In this document: piece after piece, positions 8,097 through 17,578 of the stretch
How positions within the stretch are numbered: position 1 is the first letter of the stretch
Layout of the letters: each line of letters opens with the position of its first letter
From: Glaciecola blandensis
Lineage (GTDB): Bacteria; Pseudomonadota; Gammaproteobacteria; Enterobacterales; Alteromonadaceae
Direction: 5' to 3'
Assembly: GCF_031846165.1 (NCBI RefSeq)
Contig: NZ_JAVRIE010000002.1
Span: 434,001 to 498,000, forward strand
Length of the DNA: 64,000 nucleotides
The notes under the pieces: generated by a model
What the model was told of the DNA's origin: nothing
Database searches by the model: none
The model's input: only the letters and a program-made list of their open reading frames with translations
Program-made: the position numbers and the translations under genes

Positions 8097-10037
8097 TTAT
8101 CCAACAATGATTTGATTTCGACCATTGTCTTTGGCTTCGTAAAGCGCTTTATCAGCGCGGACTAAATTGTCATTTAGAGGCAGGGCGAGTTCTATTTGAA
8201 CTAAACCAATGGAGACTGTTAGAGGGTTTCCCTTTAATTTATTAATGACAGGGTTTTCGCCAAGTATATTAATAAAGCTCCGGAATGCTTTCTCTGCTTC
8301 CACTTTGCTAGTGTGAGGTAAGCACACCAGAAATTCCTCTCCACCCATTCGGCCTACAATATCACTCACTCGAAAGTGCTGTAGACAGATTTGTCCAAAT
8401 TCAGTTAATACTTTGTCTCCGACACCATGGCCAAATTGATCATTAATATGCTTGAAAAAATCGATATCGATAGCGGCAAGGGATACTTCATAACGATGTC
8501 TTTTCGCGCGGCTCACTTCTTCTTCGAGCCGTTTCAATGTGTATGAGCGTGAAGAAACGTTGGTTAATGAGTCGGTGTTGTAGAGTTTTTGAAGCTTACG
8601 CCTATGTCTTTTGCTGTTTAGGTAAAGCAGCAATAAAGATAAGACGAGAACGAGGCCTGCGATTGAGGCATACACATATATTTGTTGTCTTTGCTGAATA
8701 AGTATCTCTTGGGTTTCAGTCTGTTTCTGCAATACTTTGTTTAAGGCTTCTTTTTCTTTCAGTTCATATAGCGTGGTCAATTCGTGGAGTTTTTCGATAT
8801 TCTGTTTGCGTGTAAATCGACGATAATCACCATACAGTTTCTTCAAAGCGATTAATGCTCCCTCGGTATTTCCTTGTAAGCGTAAGAGCTCCATTTTGGC
8901 GTAATCGAGCGACAATTGATGAGGAACCATCGAATCACCCTTCACATAGCTTTGCGCTAGACGAAGGTACTTGTCTGCCATCTCAAGATCTTGTTTTTGT
9001 AAACCAACTCTTCCAAGCGTAAAGTTCACATCCATTAGCATATATGGGTTTCCAGATTGCAAGAATAGTTCTCTTGCCTTCTCTAGCACTGCGATTGCTT
9101 CATCCGCTTGTTGCTTTTGCAAATAATAGCCAGATAACTCTTTGTTGGCATAAGCGCTGTATTGCCAAAAACCAATCTCTTCAGCCTTAGCGGCAGCTAA
9201 ATGTAAAAGAGCTGCCCCTTCTTCAAGTTTACCTATGTTTTTTGACGAACGTCCCATTCCATAGATGGCTTTGACTTCCATGACTTTATTCTGTGTGCCA
9301 CTAAATGCATCGCGCAGTTTGGCGTATTCTTTTAAGGCTAATTCATCTTGACGAGTATATTCATAGACCAAGCCCTTGTAATAATCCATTGCGGCCGCTT
9401 CGGTTTCTAAGGAGTGTGTTTCGCTCAACTCTCTGGCAACTTGAAAGTTAGCCATGGCTGACTCATTTTGGCCAAGCGTTAAATGTTGGATTCCTCTAAT
9501 GATATGAGCTTTAAACAGCAATTCGTAATCTTTCCTTTGGTCCGCCCATTCTATCGCTTCCTGTGTTAGCTCAGTGCCTTTTTGCGTTTCGCCGAGTTGG
9601 TCAAAAGCCTCTGCTTTGTATAAATTAAAGTACTGAGTGAGCCAGGGTTGGGGGTACTTGGATACCAAAGCCAGTCCTTGTTCGACATGTTCCAGCGTTT
9701 TATTAAACATCACTAAGTTGGCATAAGCTTCGGCAAGCAATAATTGGTATTCCGCCTGACTCTCGGGGCTTAAAAATTCCGACTCTGCAGCAATGATCCT
9801 TTTTAGGCTAGCTTCAGGTTCAGACTTGAGTGTGCTGCGTAAGTGCGAGGATTGTTCTGACCAAGAGTGAATTACCCTTGGAGAACCTAAGCGATGTTCT
9901 TTGATGGCTTGGCTTTGTTTACCCTGTAACGCTGAGCCGTAGTCAGCAGCTTGGCTTACCGATATGAGTAAAGAAAGCGATAGGAACAAAATGACACGGC
10001 AGGTGGGCCTGAAGTGATAAGCAGACAATATCAACAT
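8097..10037 (-). CDS. Periplasmic-TPR diguanylate cyclase (TPR-GGDEF)
   Basis: Predicted to make cyclic di-GMP. Order: signal peptide (about 1-30), a long run of TPR-like helical pairs (about 60-430), a coiled stretch, one membrane helix (YVYASIAGLVLVLSLLLLYLN, about 480) and a cytoplasmic GGDEF domain. The active loop is GRMGGEEFLV, a functional GGEEF form, and DIDFFKHINDQFGHGVGD holds the metal and substrate residues. The TPR region should be periplasmic. The ATG is 2 bp after the hybrid kinase stop; AAGG touches this ATG, so TTG at 10028 could be the true start. It probably shares an operon and a signal with that kinase. Confidence 0.9.
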   Translation of the reverse strand: MLILSAYHFRPTCRVILFLSLSLLISVSQAADYGSALQGKQSQAIKEHRLGSPRVIHSWSEQSSHLRSTLKSEPEASLKRIIAAESEFLSPESQAEYQLLLAEAYANLVMFNKTLEHVEQGLALVSKYPQPWLTQYFNLYKAEAFDQLGETQKGTELTQEAIEWADQRKDYELLFKAHIIRGIQHLTLGQNESAMANFQVARELSETHSLETEAAAMDYYKGLVYEYTRQDELALKEYAKLRDAFSGTQNKVMEVKAIYGMGRSSKNIGKLEEGAALLHLAAAKAEEIGFWQYSAYANKELSGYYLQKQQADEAIAVLEKARELFLQSGNPYMLMDVNFTLGRVGLQKQDLEMADKYLRLAQSYVKGDSMVPHQLSLDYAKMELLRLQGNTEGALIALKKLYGDYRRFTRKQNIEKLHELTTLYELKEKEALNKVLQKQTETQEILIQQRQQIYVYASIAGLVLVLSLLLLYLNSKRHRRKLQKLYNTDSLTNVSSRSYTLKRLEEEVSRAKRHRYEVSLAAIDIDFFKHINDQFGHGVGDKVLTEFGQICLQHFRVSDIVGRMGGEEFLVCLPHTSKVEAEKAFRSFINILGENPVINKLKGNPLTVSIGLVQIELALPLNDNLVRADKALYEAKDNGRNQIIVG

Positions 10038-10039
10038 CC

Positions 10040-13000
10040 TTAGGACCGTATAATATTAGTTGGTGTTTGTTGCATTGTTCTCCATTGCTCGATGATTGCA
10101 TCAGCTTCGAGTAATATCGAAGATATCAGTTTCTTTATGTGCTGAGTTTGGTTTCGTTTCAGATTACTCTCTGTATCAAAACATAACTTTTGAAAAGTAC
10201 TGGCACCGGTATATGCACTCGCACCATGCAGTTTATGTATGCATGCCTCTAGTTTATTGAAGTCTTGGTGCTGCCAGTGAGTTTCGATTTCGTCAATTGC
10301 GTTTGGTAGCATGGCAACAAAGCCTTGTAAAAATTCATGTGCACCCTCTTCATTGCCATTTGCCTTTCTTACGGCTAAGGGCCAGTTGATTGCATTCGCA
10401 AGTGGTTCTGCAATATCACAACCTTGACACCAGTTCTTGATAGTATCTATAAGGCCTTCTAAATTGACAGGCTTCGGTAAATAATCGTCCATTCCAGAAG
10501 CTAAGAAGCGTTCCTTTTCTTCAGGGAATGCGTGCGCTGTAATGGCAATGATGGGGGTACCCAAATTCAAGGCTGTCTTTCTGATGTGCTGTGTTGCTTC
10601 TAAGCCATCCATGTTTGGCATTTGTATATCCATGAAGATAAGGTCATATTCATTCTTGGTACACATCTCCACTGCCTGAGCACCTGATGTTGCCGTTTCT
10701 AAGGTGACGGGAGAGTCTTTTAGCCACGTATCTAGCAACTTCAGATTAAGTTCCATATCATCAGTGGCGAGCACTCTAGCAGCGGGCAAATGACGTAATT
10801 GCGATTTACTGCTCTTGTCTTGCAATTCGATTGGTGCAGAATCAAGGTCATTCAGACTCTTCAGTGTCAGAGGTGCTCTGAGGACGACAGGTTGATTCAC
10901 GCTGCGGCCTAATTGATGTCTTTCAGGAGGAGGGCCGGAGTATAAGAATACCGTTTTTCTGGTGGCGATTTTTCTGATCCGATTAATAACGCTGGTGCGC
11001 TCACTCACCCGGTATAAAGGAAGTGTACAGAAAACATAGTCATAGGGTATGGTGGTTTTTTCAAAGACCTTCAATGAATCATAGGTGTAGGTATCAAAGC
11101 CAATGCCCTTTAAAAGGCGTGTGGTAATCTTTCGTGTGACTGGGTTTGGATCGTAGACACCGGCGCGCTTCCCTTCAAATCGACTTTGGTTACTAGGTGT
11201 TAGCTGATTATTTAAGAGCTTAAACGGTAGGTTGATAGTAAACCGGCTACCCTTTGAGTAAACGCTCTCTACTTCAATACTCCCCTTCATTAGAAAGGCC
11301 AGTTCTTGGCAAATGACTAAACCCAAGCCTGTCCCTTGAAACGAACGATTTAAATCATCGTCAATTTGGTTGAATGGTTTAAACAGTTTCTTCTTATCTT
11401 CTTCACTAATCCCTATGCCGCTATCCTCTACCTCCAAAGACAACATACATTCATCATTACCGAACTTGAAAAAACGAGCTCGCAGTGCAATCTCCCCAAA
11501 ATTGGTAAATTTAAGCGCGTTGCTCAAGAGATTACTCAGCAGTTGTTTGATCTTAAAGCTGTCACCAATCAACACCGCAGGTAATGGACCAATATCGAAA
11601 ATAAATTCGAGCTGTTTTAAGTGAGATGATTTTGCCATGAGGCTAGCGATATCCTCAAGAGCATCGCGCGGTGAGAAGGCTTTTTGGATTAAGTTCAATT
11701 TGCCCGCTTCCATCTTAGAGAAGTCAAGAATGTCGTTAACGATGGTGAGTAGATCGGATGCGGCGCTATTAATGATGCGCACGTGCTCATCTCGTTCCGC
11801 TTCATTGGATTTGTCTTGCAGCTCTTGGCTGAAGCCAATGATTGCATTCAGTGGGGTACGTATTTCGTGCGACATATTTGCCAAAAACTGGCTTTTCACT
11901 TCACTTGCTTTGATTGCCTCTCGGCGAGCAAGGTCTAAATGCACATTCTGCTCTTCAATTAATAAGAAATTATTTTCTGCATCAGAAGAGGCCTGCTTCA
12001 CTTCAACTTCTAACTTGAATCTAATCTTGATGATTAATGCGAGCACAAAACACAAGGTGAGGGCGATTAAGGATATTTGGAAGGTATAAGTAGTCACCAA
12101 GTTTACTGGTAGTTTTCCAGCAATGAACAGACTGCTGAAGACTGAACCTAAAGCTAAGCATGACCAACCTATGAGGACTGTTTTTGCCGGCCTAAATTTC
12201 TCATTCATCATTTGGAACGACAATGCGATGTTGACGAACAAGGTTGCAAATCCCATCCCTCGTATGGCCAGCGCTTGAAAAACATCGCTAAACCAAGAAA
12301 ACAGAACGCCAAAAAAAGTAAAGATTAAGGGAATAAACAAAAACTTCACCAAATGATATTTTGTTTGGGAGAACTGCGAACGAGGTAAAAATAAAAGCGT
12401 AAACAGGTTAGCAAAGATACAAATTAAAGGCAGCAAAATGTCCAGATTGTGAAAAATTTTGATAGCGTGCAATTCTGGAGGGAGGAGCTGTGAATGACCA
12501 CTCCAGACCATTTGCCAAAGAAACACCAAACCGACTAAACCAAAAAGGACGAGTGCACTGAGCTCTTTTTTATCAACCAGCACTGCAATGCAATATAGAC
12601 CGACTAGGAATAATGCACCGTAAAAAGCGCCCCAAATCAGATAGTCTAGCAAGACTGAGCCCTGAAAAGCCTGTTCGGCTTGTAAGTGAATGGGCACCAC
12701 TAGAGGGATGCGCTCAGATTTCACAAACATATACACATCGTACTTACCTTCAGACTGCAATGAGAGTTTAAAGGTAGGAGTGCGATAGTAATGTTTACTT
12801 TGGCTGCGACCTCCACTCTTTTGGTATACAAGTTCATTGTTCTTAAGCAGATATAAATCGACTTGATCTAATTGAGAAAATGCCACCGACATTACCCATT
12901 CAGTATTACTGGACTTATTTTGTATTGTCCCAAATAACCAAGCACCCTCTGGGTTAAAGCCAAAATTTGGAATATGATAGCTTTGGTAGGGGAGGTTTGT

Positions 13001-13186
13001 GCGACTACTCTTAAATTCGTCGAAGCTTAACGAGCGATTACTTTGCATGTAAACAGCAAGAGAGGACGAGATTTCTTGTTCAGTTTGTTGATCTTCTAGC
13101 AAGATCGGCTCATTTGCTTTTACAGAAAATGCAAAGGTGAGCAGGAAAAACCAGCTTGTCAGGCGAAGTATTGTTAGTTTAGACAC
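10040..13186 (-). CDS. 7TM hybrid sensor histidine kinase (DISM-HisKA-HATPase-REC-REC-Hpt)
   Basis: A 1048-aa membrane kinase. After a signal peptide comes a periplasmic 7TMR-DISMED2-like domain (about 30-160), seven membrane helices (about 180-390), HisKA with FLANMSHEIRTPLNAIIGFS (His near 440), an HATPase with GTGLGLVICQ, a degenerate receiver-like segment (about 690-790) lacking the phospho-Asp, a true receiver with LIFMDIQMPNMDG (Asp near 850), and an Hpt domain with CIHKLHGASAYTG (His near 985). The layout is like BarA/GacS-type phosphorelays but with a 7TM sensor. No cognate response regulator is adjacent. The TPR-GGDEF gene follows after 2 bp. Confidence 0.93.
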   Translation of the reverse strand: MSKLTILRLTSWFFLLTFAFSVKANEPILLEDQQTEQEISSSLAVYMQSNRSLSFDEFKSSRTNLPYQSYHIPNFGFNPEGAWLFGTIQNKSSNTEWVMSVAFSQLDQVDLYLLKNNELVYQKSGGRSQSKHYYRTPTFKLSLQSEGKYDVYMFVKSERIPLVVPIHLQAEQAFQGSVLLDYLIWGAFYGALFLVGLYCIAVLVDKKELSALVLFGLVGLVFLWQMVWSGHSQLLPPELHAIKIFHNLDILLPLICIFANLFTLLFLPRSQFSQTKYHLVKFLFIPLIFTFFGVLFSWFSDVFQALAIRGMGFATLFVNIALSFQMMNEKFRPAKTVLIGWSCLALGSVFSSLFIAGKLPVNLVTTYTFQISLIALTLCFVLALIIKIRFKLEVEVKQASSDAENNFLLIEEQNVHLDLARREAIKASEVKSQFLANMSHEIRTPLNAIIGFSQELQDKSNEAERDEHVRIINSAASDLLTIVNDILDFSKMEAGKLNLIQKAFSPRDALEDIASLMAKSSHLKQLEFIFDIGPLPAVLIGDSFKIKQLLSNLLSNALKFTNFGEIALRARFFKFGNDECMLSLEVEDSGIGISEEDKKKLFKPFNQIDDDLNRSFQGTGLGLVICQELAFLMKGSIEVESVYSKGSRFTINLPFKLLNNQLTPSNQSRFEGKRAGVYDPNPVTRKITTRLLKGIGFDTYTYDSLKVFEKTTIPYDYVFCTLPLYRVSERTSVINRIRKIATRKTVFLYSGPPPERHQLGRSVNQPVVLRAPLTLKSLNDLDSAPIELQDKSSKSQLRHLPAARVLATDDMELNLKLLDTWLKDSPVTLETATSGAQAVEMCTKNEYDLIFMDIQMPNMDGLEATQHIRKTALNLGTPIIAITAHAFPEEKERFLASGMDDYLPKPVNLEGLIDTIKNWCQGCDIAEPLANAINWPLAVRKANGNEEGAHEFLQGFVAMLPNAIDEIETHWQHQDFNKLEACIHKLHGASAYTGASTFQKLCFDTESNLKRNQTQHIKKLISSILLEADAIIEQWRTMQQTPTNIIRS

Positions 13187-13363
13187 AAGATTTGTTATGC
13201 TGAGAGCGAAAATAATATAACATGGTGCTAATATAGGTTTTGTAGAGACATAAGTACAGCTTGTTTATTCTCCAATACGTTTACAGCAAAGCGTTTTCTC
13301 GAAGAGCAGCTTGTTCTCATGTCTAGTGTTGTGCACCCAATAAGAATAATTAAATAGTCAATC

Positions 13364-15688
13364 ATGAGTAACGAAATAACGATCTCCCACGACGGCATCG
13401 AGCAGCTACCCTTAAGCCGATTTACCGAAGATGCTTACCTGAATTATTCCATGTATGTCATCATGGATAGAGCATTACCACATATCGGCGACGGTCTGAA
13501 ACCGGTTCAACGACGCATCATCTATGCGATGTCTGACTTAGGTTTGAGTAATAATGCTAAATATAAAAAGTCTGCAAGAACAGTCGGTGATGTGTTAGGT
13601 AAGTTCCATCCACATGGTGACTCAGCTTGTTATGAGGCCATGGTATTGATGGCGCAACCGTTCTCTTATCGCTACCCATTAGTCGATGGTCAGGGCAACT
13701 GGGGTGCGCCAGATGATCCTAAGTCATTTGCTGCTATGCGTTATACCGAAGCCAGGTTAAGTAAGTTCAGCGAAGTCTTACTGACAGAGCTTGGGCAAGG
13801 CACCGTCGATTGGAATCCTAATTTTGATGGCACACTACAAGAACCGAAAGTACTGCCGGCGCGCTTACCACACATTCTTTTAAATGGCGTTACCGGTATC
13901 GCAGTCGGTATGGCGACCGATATCCCACCGCACAATGTACGAGAATTAGCGAATGCTTGTTGTTCATTGCTCGACAATTCGAAAACTGAATTAAGCGAGC
14001 TCTTAGAAATCGTTCAGGGTCCTGATTACCCAACTGATGCTGAAATTATTACACCGAAATCAGATATACAAAAAATATATGAGACAGGTCGTGGTTCAAT
14101 AAAGATGCGAGCTGTTTATCATGAGGAGAACGGTGATGTAATTATTACTGCGCTACCTCATCAAGCCTCTGGTGGTAAGGTACTAGAGCAAATAGCGGGT
14201 CAAATGCAAGCTAAAAAGCTGCCTATGGTCAGTGATTTACGTGACGAATCAGATCATGAAAATCCAACCCGCCTAGTGGTGACACCACGTTCAAATCGTG
14301 TTGATGTTGCACAATTAATGCAACACTTGTTTGCCACCACCGATTTAGAAAAGAGTTACCGGGTTAATATCAATATGATTGGCCTAGATGGTCGCCCTCA
14401 GGTAAAAGATCTGCGTTCAATCCTCAATGAATGGTTAGTTTTCCGAAAAGATACGGTTACTCGTCGCTTACAATTTAGACTTGATAAAGTATTGGCGAGA
14501 TTACACATTCTTGAAGGTTTGTTGATTGCGTTCTTAAACATAGACGAAGTCATTCACATCATTCGAACTGAAGATAAACCTAAACCCGTTTTAATGGAAC
14601 GCTTTGGCCTTTCAGATACTCAGGCAGAAGCTATTCTAGAGTTGAAGTTACGTCACCTCGCTAAGCTGGAAGAGTTTAAAATCAAAGGCGAACAAGACGA
14701 ATTGGCGAAAGAGCGAGATAGCTTACAGTTGCTGCTTAGCTCTGACAGACGTTTAAAAACCTTAATTAAGAAAGAAATTATTGCCGACGCCGAAACCTAT
14801 GGCGACGAGCGTCGCAGTCCTATCGTTGAACGCGCAGAAGCTAAAGCCATTTCGGAAAAAGAATTAGTGCCGTCCGAGCCTGTCACAGTCGTTGTATCTG
14901 AGAAAGGTTGGGCACGTTGCGCCAAAGGCCACGACATTGATGTTGAAGGACTGAGTTATAAGTCAGGTGATAAATACCTGTGCAGTGCGAAGGGGCGAAG
15001 TACTCAGTTAGTCGCCTTTATCGATTCATCGGGTCGCGCTTTCTCTTGTGACGCGCACGGTTTACCTTCAGCGAGAAGCCAAGGCGAGCCACTCACTGGG
15101 CGCTTTAGTATTGTCGGCGGTGAAACCGTTGAGCATGTGGTGATGGGGGCGGACACCCAACAATACCTCATTGGCTCAGATGCTGGCTATGGTTTTGTTG
15201 GTAAGTTCTCAGACATGGTCAGTAAAGCGAAAGCAGGTAAAGCATTTGTTTCTCTGCCTACTGCAGCCAAGGTGATTCGTCCACAGCCAGTCACAGATGT
15301 GAAAACAGATTGGTGTTTATGTATTTCTAACGAAGGCCGCATGCTTTTATTCCCATTACGAGATTTACCTGTACTTGGTAAAGGTAAGGGGAATAAGTTA
15401 ATGAACATCCCATCTGCTAAAGCAAAAACGCGAGAGGAGTATCTAACGGTCCTCACGGTAGTGCCTGAGAATGCCGATGTGAAGGTGTTTGCTGGCAAGC
15501 GAGGCATGACCTTAACTGCAAACGACTTGACTCATTATCAAGGTGAGCGTGGTCGTAGAGGCAATAAACTCCCTCGTGGACTGCAACGGGTCGATTCAAT
15601 TGAGATTGAACTACCTAAAGCGAAAAACGCGAGTGATGTTGATGCTGAGTTACCTGATAGTAGCGGTGAAGCACCAAGCACAGAATAA
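13364..15688 (+). CDS. parC: DNA topoisomerase IV subunit A
   Basis: ATP-dependent type II topoisomerase breakage-reunion subunit; with ParE it decatenates daughter chromosomes. It has 774 aa. The catalytic tyrosine is in AAMRYTEARL. The quinolone-determining region reads HPHGDSACYEAMV, with the sensitive-type Ser and Glu at the E. coli 80 and 84 equivalents. C-terminal beta-pinwheel repeats follow, then an acidic tail. parE is not adjacent. The start ATG lacks a strong Shine-Dalgarno sequence. It is convergent with the MscS gene, with 3 bp between stops. Confidence 0.97.
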   Translation: MSNEITISHDGIEQLPLSRFTEDAYLNYSMYVIMDRALPHIGDGLKPVQRRIIYAMSDLGLSNNAKYKKSARTVGDVLGKFHPHGDSACYEAMVLMAQPFSYRYPLVDGQGNWGAPDDPKSFAAMRYTEARLSKFSEVLLTELGQGTVDWNPNFDGTLQEPKVLPARLPHILLNGVTGIAVGMATDIPPHNVRELANACCSLLDNSKTELSELLEIVQGPDYPTDAEIITPKSDIQKIYETGRGSIKMRAVYHEENGDVIITALPHQASGGKVLEQIAGQMQAKKLPMVSDLRDESDHENPTRLVVTPRSNRVDVAQLMQHLFATTDLEKSYRVNINMIGLDGRPQVKDLRSILNEWLVFRKDTVTRRLQFRLDKVLARLHILEGLLIAFLNIDEVIHIIRTEDKPKPVLMERFGLSDTQAEAILELKLRHLAKLEEFKIKGEQDELAKERDSLQLLLSSDRRLKTLIKKEIIADAETYGDERRSPIVERAEAKAISEKELVPSEPVTVVVSEKGWARCAKGHDIDVEGLSYKSGDKYLCSAKGRSTQLVAFIDSSGRAFSCDAHGLPSARSQGEPLTGRFSIVGGETVEHVVMGADTQQYLIGSDAGYGFVGKFSDMVSKAKAGKAFVSLPTAAKVIRPQPVTDVKTDWCLCISNEGRMLLFPLRDLPVLGKGKGNKLMNIPSAKAKTREEYLTVLTVVPENADVKVFAGKRGMTLTANDLTHYQGERGRRGNKLPRGLQRVDSIEIELPKAKNASDVDAELPDSSGEAPSTE

Positions 15689-15691
15689 AGC

Positions 15692-16360
15692 TTAGCCTCT
15701 AGGCAAACCTTCATTACTTTCATTTGTATGACTTTGAGGCGCATTACTTTGATGCGATGCGCCTTGGCTCACCTCACCATCTACTCCCACACTCACTGGC
15801 CCGATTTTGCCAAACCCTTGCATTTTCTTTTGGGGATTGAGCATTGTGATGCGCGTTAAAATCAGATTGTTGGGGTAGGTGATCGTTTCGTTATCATCGG
15901 TTAATAAGCGAATATTGAACAGGTTAACCTCTATGATGGTGCCTTCAACAAAGTTGTCACCCTCAAATATACGGACAAAATTACCTCGACTATATGATGG
16001 CTGAAACAAGAGAATAAAGTAAGCAGTGATGTTACTCAGCAACGACCAGTTAGCAAATAATGCGACGCCAGTCACAGTAATCAATGACGTTGAAATCAGT
16101 AACAAGCCAGAAAAATCAATACCCCAGACGATAAATAGGCAAGCAAGAGTGATCGTACCTACAATGATACGGACGATGTTAAAAGCCTTCTTTGCGCTCT
16201 CTTGGCTGAGGCGACTAATCTTCACTCCACTCTTAATTTTCGGTAGTGTCCATTTAACAATAACGAGGTGCAGCGTAACCACAGCAGCAGACCACAGAAT
16301 GCTCACGTAATATTGGCTAATCCAATTGTTAAAGGTACTTAGGAATGATATTTCTTGCAT
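15692..16360 (-). CDS. Small MscS-type mechanosensitive channel
   Basis: A 222-aa inner-membrane protein with about four membrane helices followed by an MscS beta domain. The pore-lining helix is rich in Gly, Ala and Ser (ITVTGVALFANWSLLSNITA), and SYSRGNFVRI and EGTIIEVNLFNIRLLTDDNETITYPN are the typical post-pore MscS sequence. It is shorter than E. coli MscS (286 aa) and ends in a Ser/His/Asn-rich tail. Probably a tension-gated ion channel; some small members of this family are weak or uncharacterised. I use ATG 16360 over TTG 16363. Confidence 0.85.
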   Translation of the reverse strand: MQEISFLSTFNNWISQYYVSILWSAAVVTLHLVIVKWTLPKIKSGVKISRLSQESAKKAFNIVRIIVGTITLACLFIVWGIDFSGLLLISTSLITVTGVALFANWSLLSNITAYFILLFQPSYSRGNFVRIFEGDNFVEGTIIEVNLFNIRLLTDDNETITYPNNLILTRITMLNPQKKMQGFGKIGPVSVGVDGEVSQGASHQSNAPQSHTNESNEGLPRG

Positions 16361-16574
16361 CAATTCGTTCTCATGGTTTCGATGTTAGGAATACAGAATT
16401 AGGTTAAAAGTAAAGCCAAACGGTGTTACTGTGCGTTTATATTAACCTGAACTTTATGTAAGTCGCGCTAAGTTATCATAGCATCATCAAGTTTACACCA
16501 TTACTCTCGTTCCTACTTAGCTTAGCTACTTATTAGGATTTTCGTTGGTATCATCATGCAGTGAATTAAATTGT

Positions 16575-16630
16575 GTGGCGATAAAAATAAATGTATCCAA
16601 ACATTAAAAAACAGGATATATAGTCGCCAC
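16575..16630. repeat. Nested inverted repeats upstream of rimK
   Basis: Outer arms GTGGCGA (16575-16581) and TCGCCAC (16624-16630) match perfectly across 42 nt. Inside them TATCC (16594-16598) and GGATA (16614-16618) also match. The structure ends about 40 bp before the rimK ATG. The rest of the 310-bp gap (16361-16670) is AT-rich with no ORF that I can support. It may be an mRNA leader structure or a regulator site; function unknown. Confidence 0.45.
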
Positions 16631-16670
16631 TATTATCACTTGCCAATCATTAACTGAGTCAAGGACCATT

Positions 16671-17576
16671 ATGAAAATTGCAGTGTTGTCGAGAAACCCG
16701 AATCTATATTCAACCAAGCGTCTGCTGGAAGCAGGACAGCAGCGAGGGCATGATGTGTCCGTGATTGACACTATGCATTGCTATATGGATGTAACCAGTG
16801 CAAGGCCATCGGTGCGTTACAAAGGTAAGGCACTTCCTCGCTTTGATGCTGTTATTCCAAGAATAGGTGCCTCAGTGACGTTTTATGGCACTTCAGTCGT
16901 GCGTCAGTTTGAGATGATGGGCACTTATTCTATCAATGAATCTGTGGCGATAAGTCGCTCTCGAGACAAGTTGCGTTCCTTGCAGTTATTGTCTCGCAAG
17001 GGTATTGGTATGCCACGCACCGGTTTCGCTAATCATCCAGACAAAATTGACGATCTGATTAAGAATGTGGGTGGTGCGCCGGTGGTGATTAAATTGCTGG
17101 AAGGTACACAGGGTATCGGTGTGGTACTAGCTGACACTGCAAAGGCGGCTGAATCTATTATCGAAGCGTTCATGGGCTTAAAAGCGTCAATTCTGGTCCA
17201 AGAATATATTGAGGAAGCGGGTGGCGCTGATATTCGTTGCTTAGTTGTAGGGGGTAAAGTTATCGCTGCAATGAAACGCCAAGGTGCGCCGGGTGAATTC
17301 AGATCTAACTTGCACAGAGGTGGCTCTGCAAGTTTAGTACGCCTTTCTCCGGCTGAGCGAAAAACCGCTGTTGATGCCGCAAAAACCATGGGACTAAACA
17401 TGGCTGGTGTGGATATTTTGCGTTCCAAAAATGGACCTATGGTGATGGAAGTAAACTCCTCACCTGGGCTTGAAGGTATTGAAAAAGCAACCGGCAAAGA
17501 TGTGGCAGGCATGATAATCGATTTTATTGCGAAAACGGCGACGCCAAACAAGACTAAAACGAAAGGTAAAGGCTGA
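16671..17576 (+). CDS. rimK: RimK-type alpha-L-glutamate ligase
   Basis: ATP-grasp ligase that adds glutamate residues to the C-terminus of ribosomal protein S6 in E. coli and Pseudomonas. It has 301 aa, the normal size. ATP-grasp landmarks: VVIKLLEGTQGIGVVLAD (Lys and Gly-rich nucleotide loop), VQEYIEEAGGADIRCLVVGG, and the metal-binding VMEVNSSPGLEGIE. Upstream AAGGA sits 5 nt before the ATG. It leads a three-gene set with an AstE-like metallohydrolase and a RimB-type protease. The substrate may be S6 or another protein. Confidence 0.93.
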   Translation: MKIAVLSRNPNLYSTKRLLEAGQQRGHDVSVIDTMHCYMDVTSARPSVRYKGKALPRFDAVIPRIGASVTFYGTSVVRQFEMMGTYSINESVAISRSRDKLRSLQLLSRKGIGMPRTGFANHPDKIDDLIKNVGGAPVVIKLLEGTQGIGVVLADTAKAAESIIEAFMGLKASILVQEYIEEAGGADIRCLVVGGKVIAAMKRQGAPGEFRSNLHRGGSASLVRLSPAERKTAVDAAKTMGLNMAGVDILRSKNGPMVMEVNSSPGLEGIEKATGKDVAGMIIDFIAKTATPNKTKTKGKG

Positions 17577-17578
17577 TA

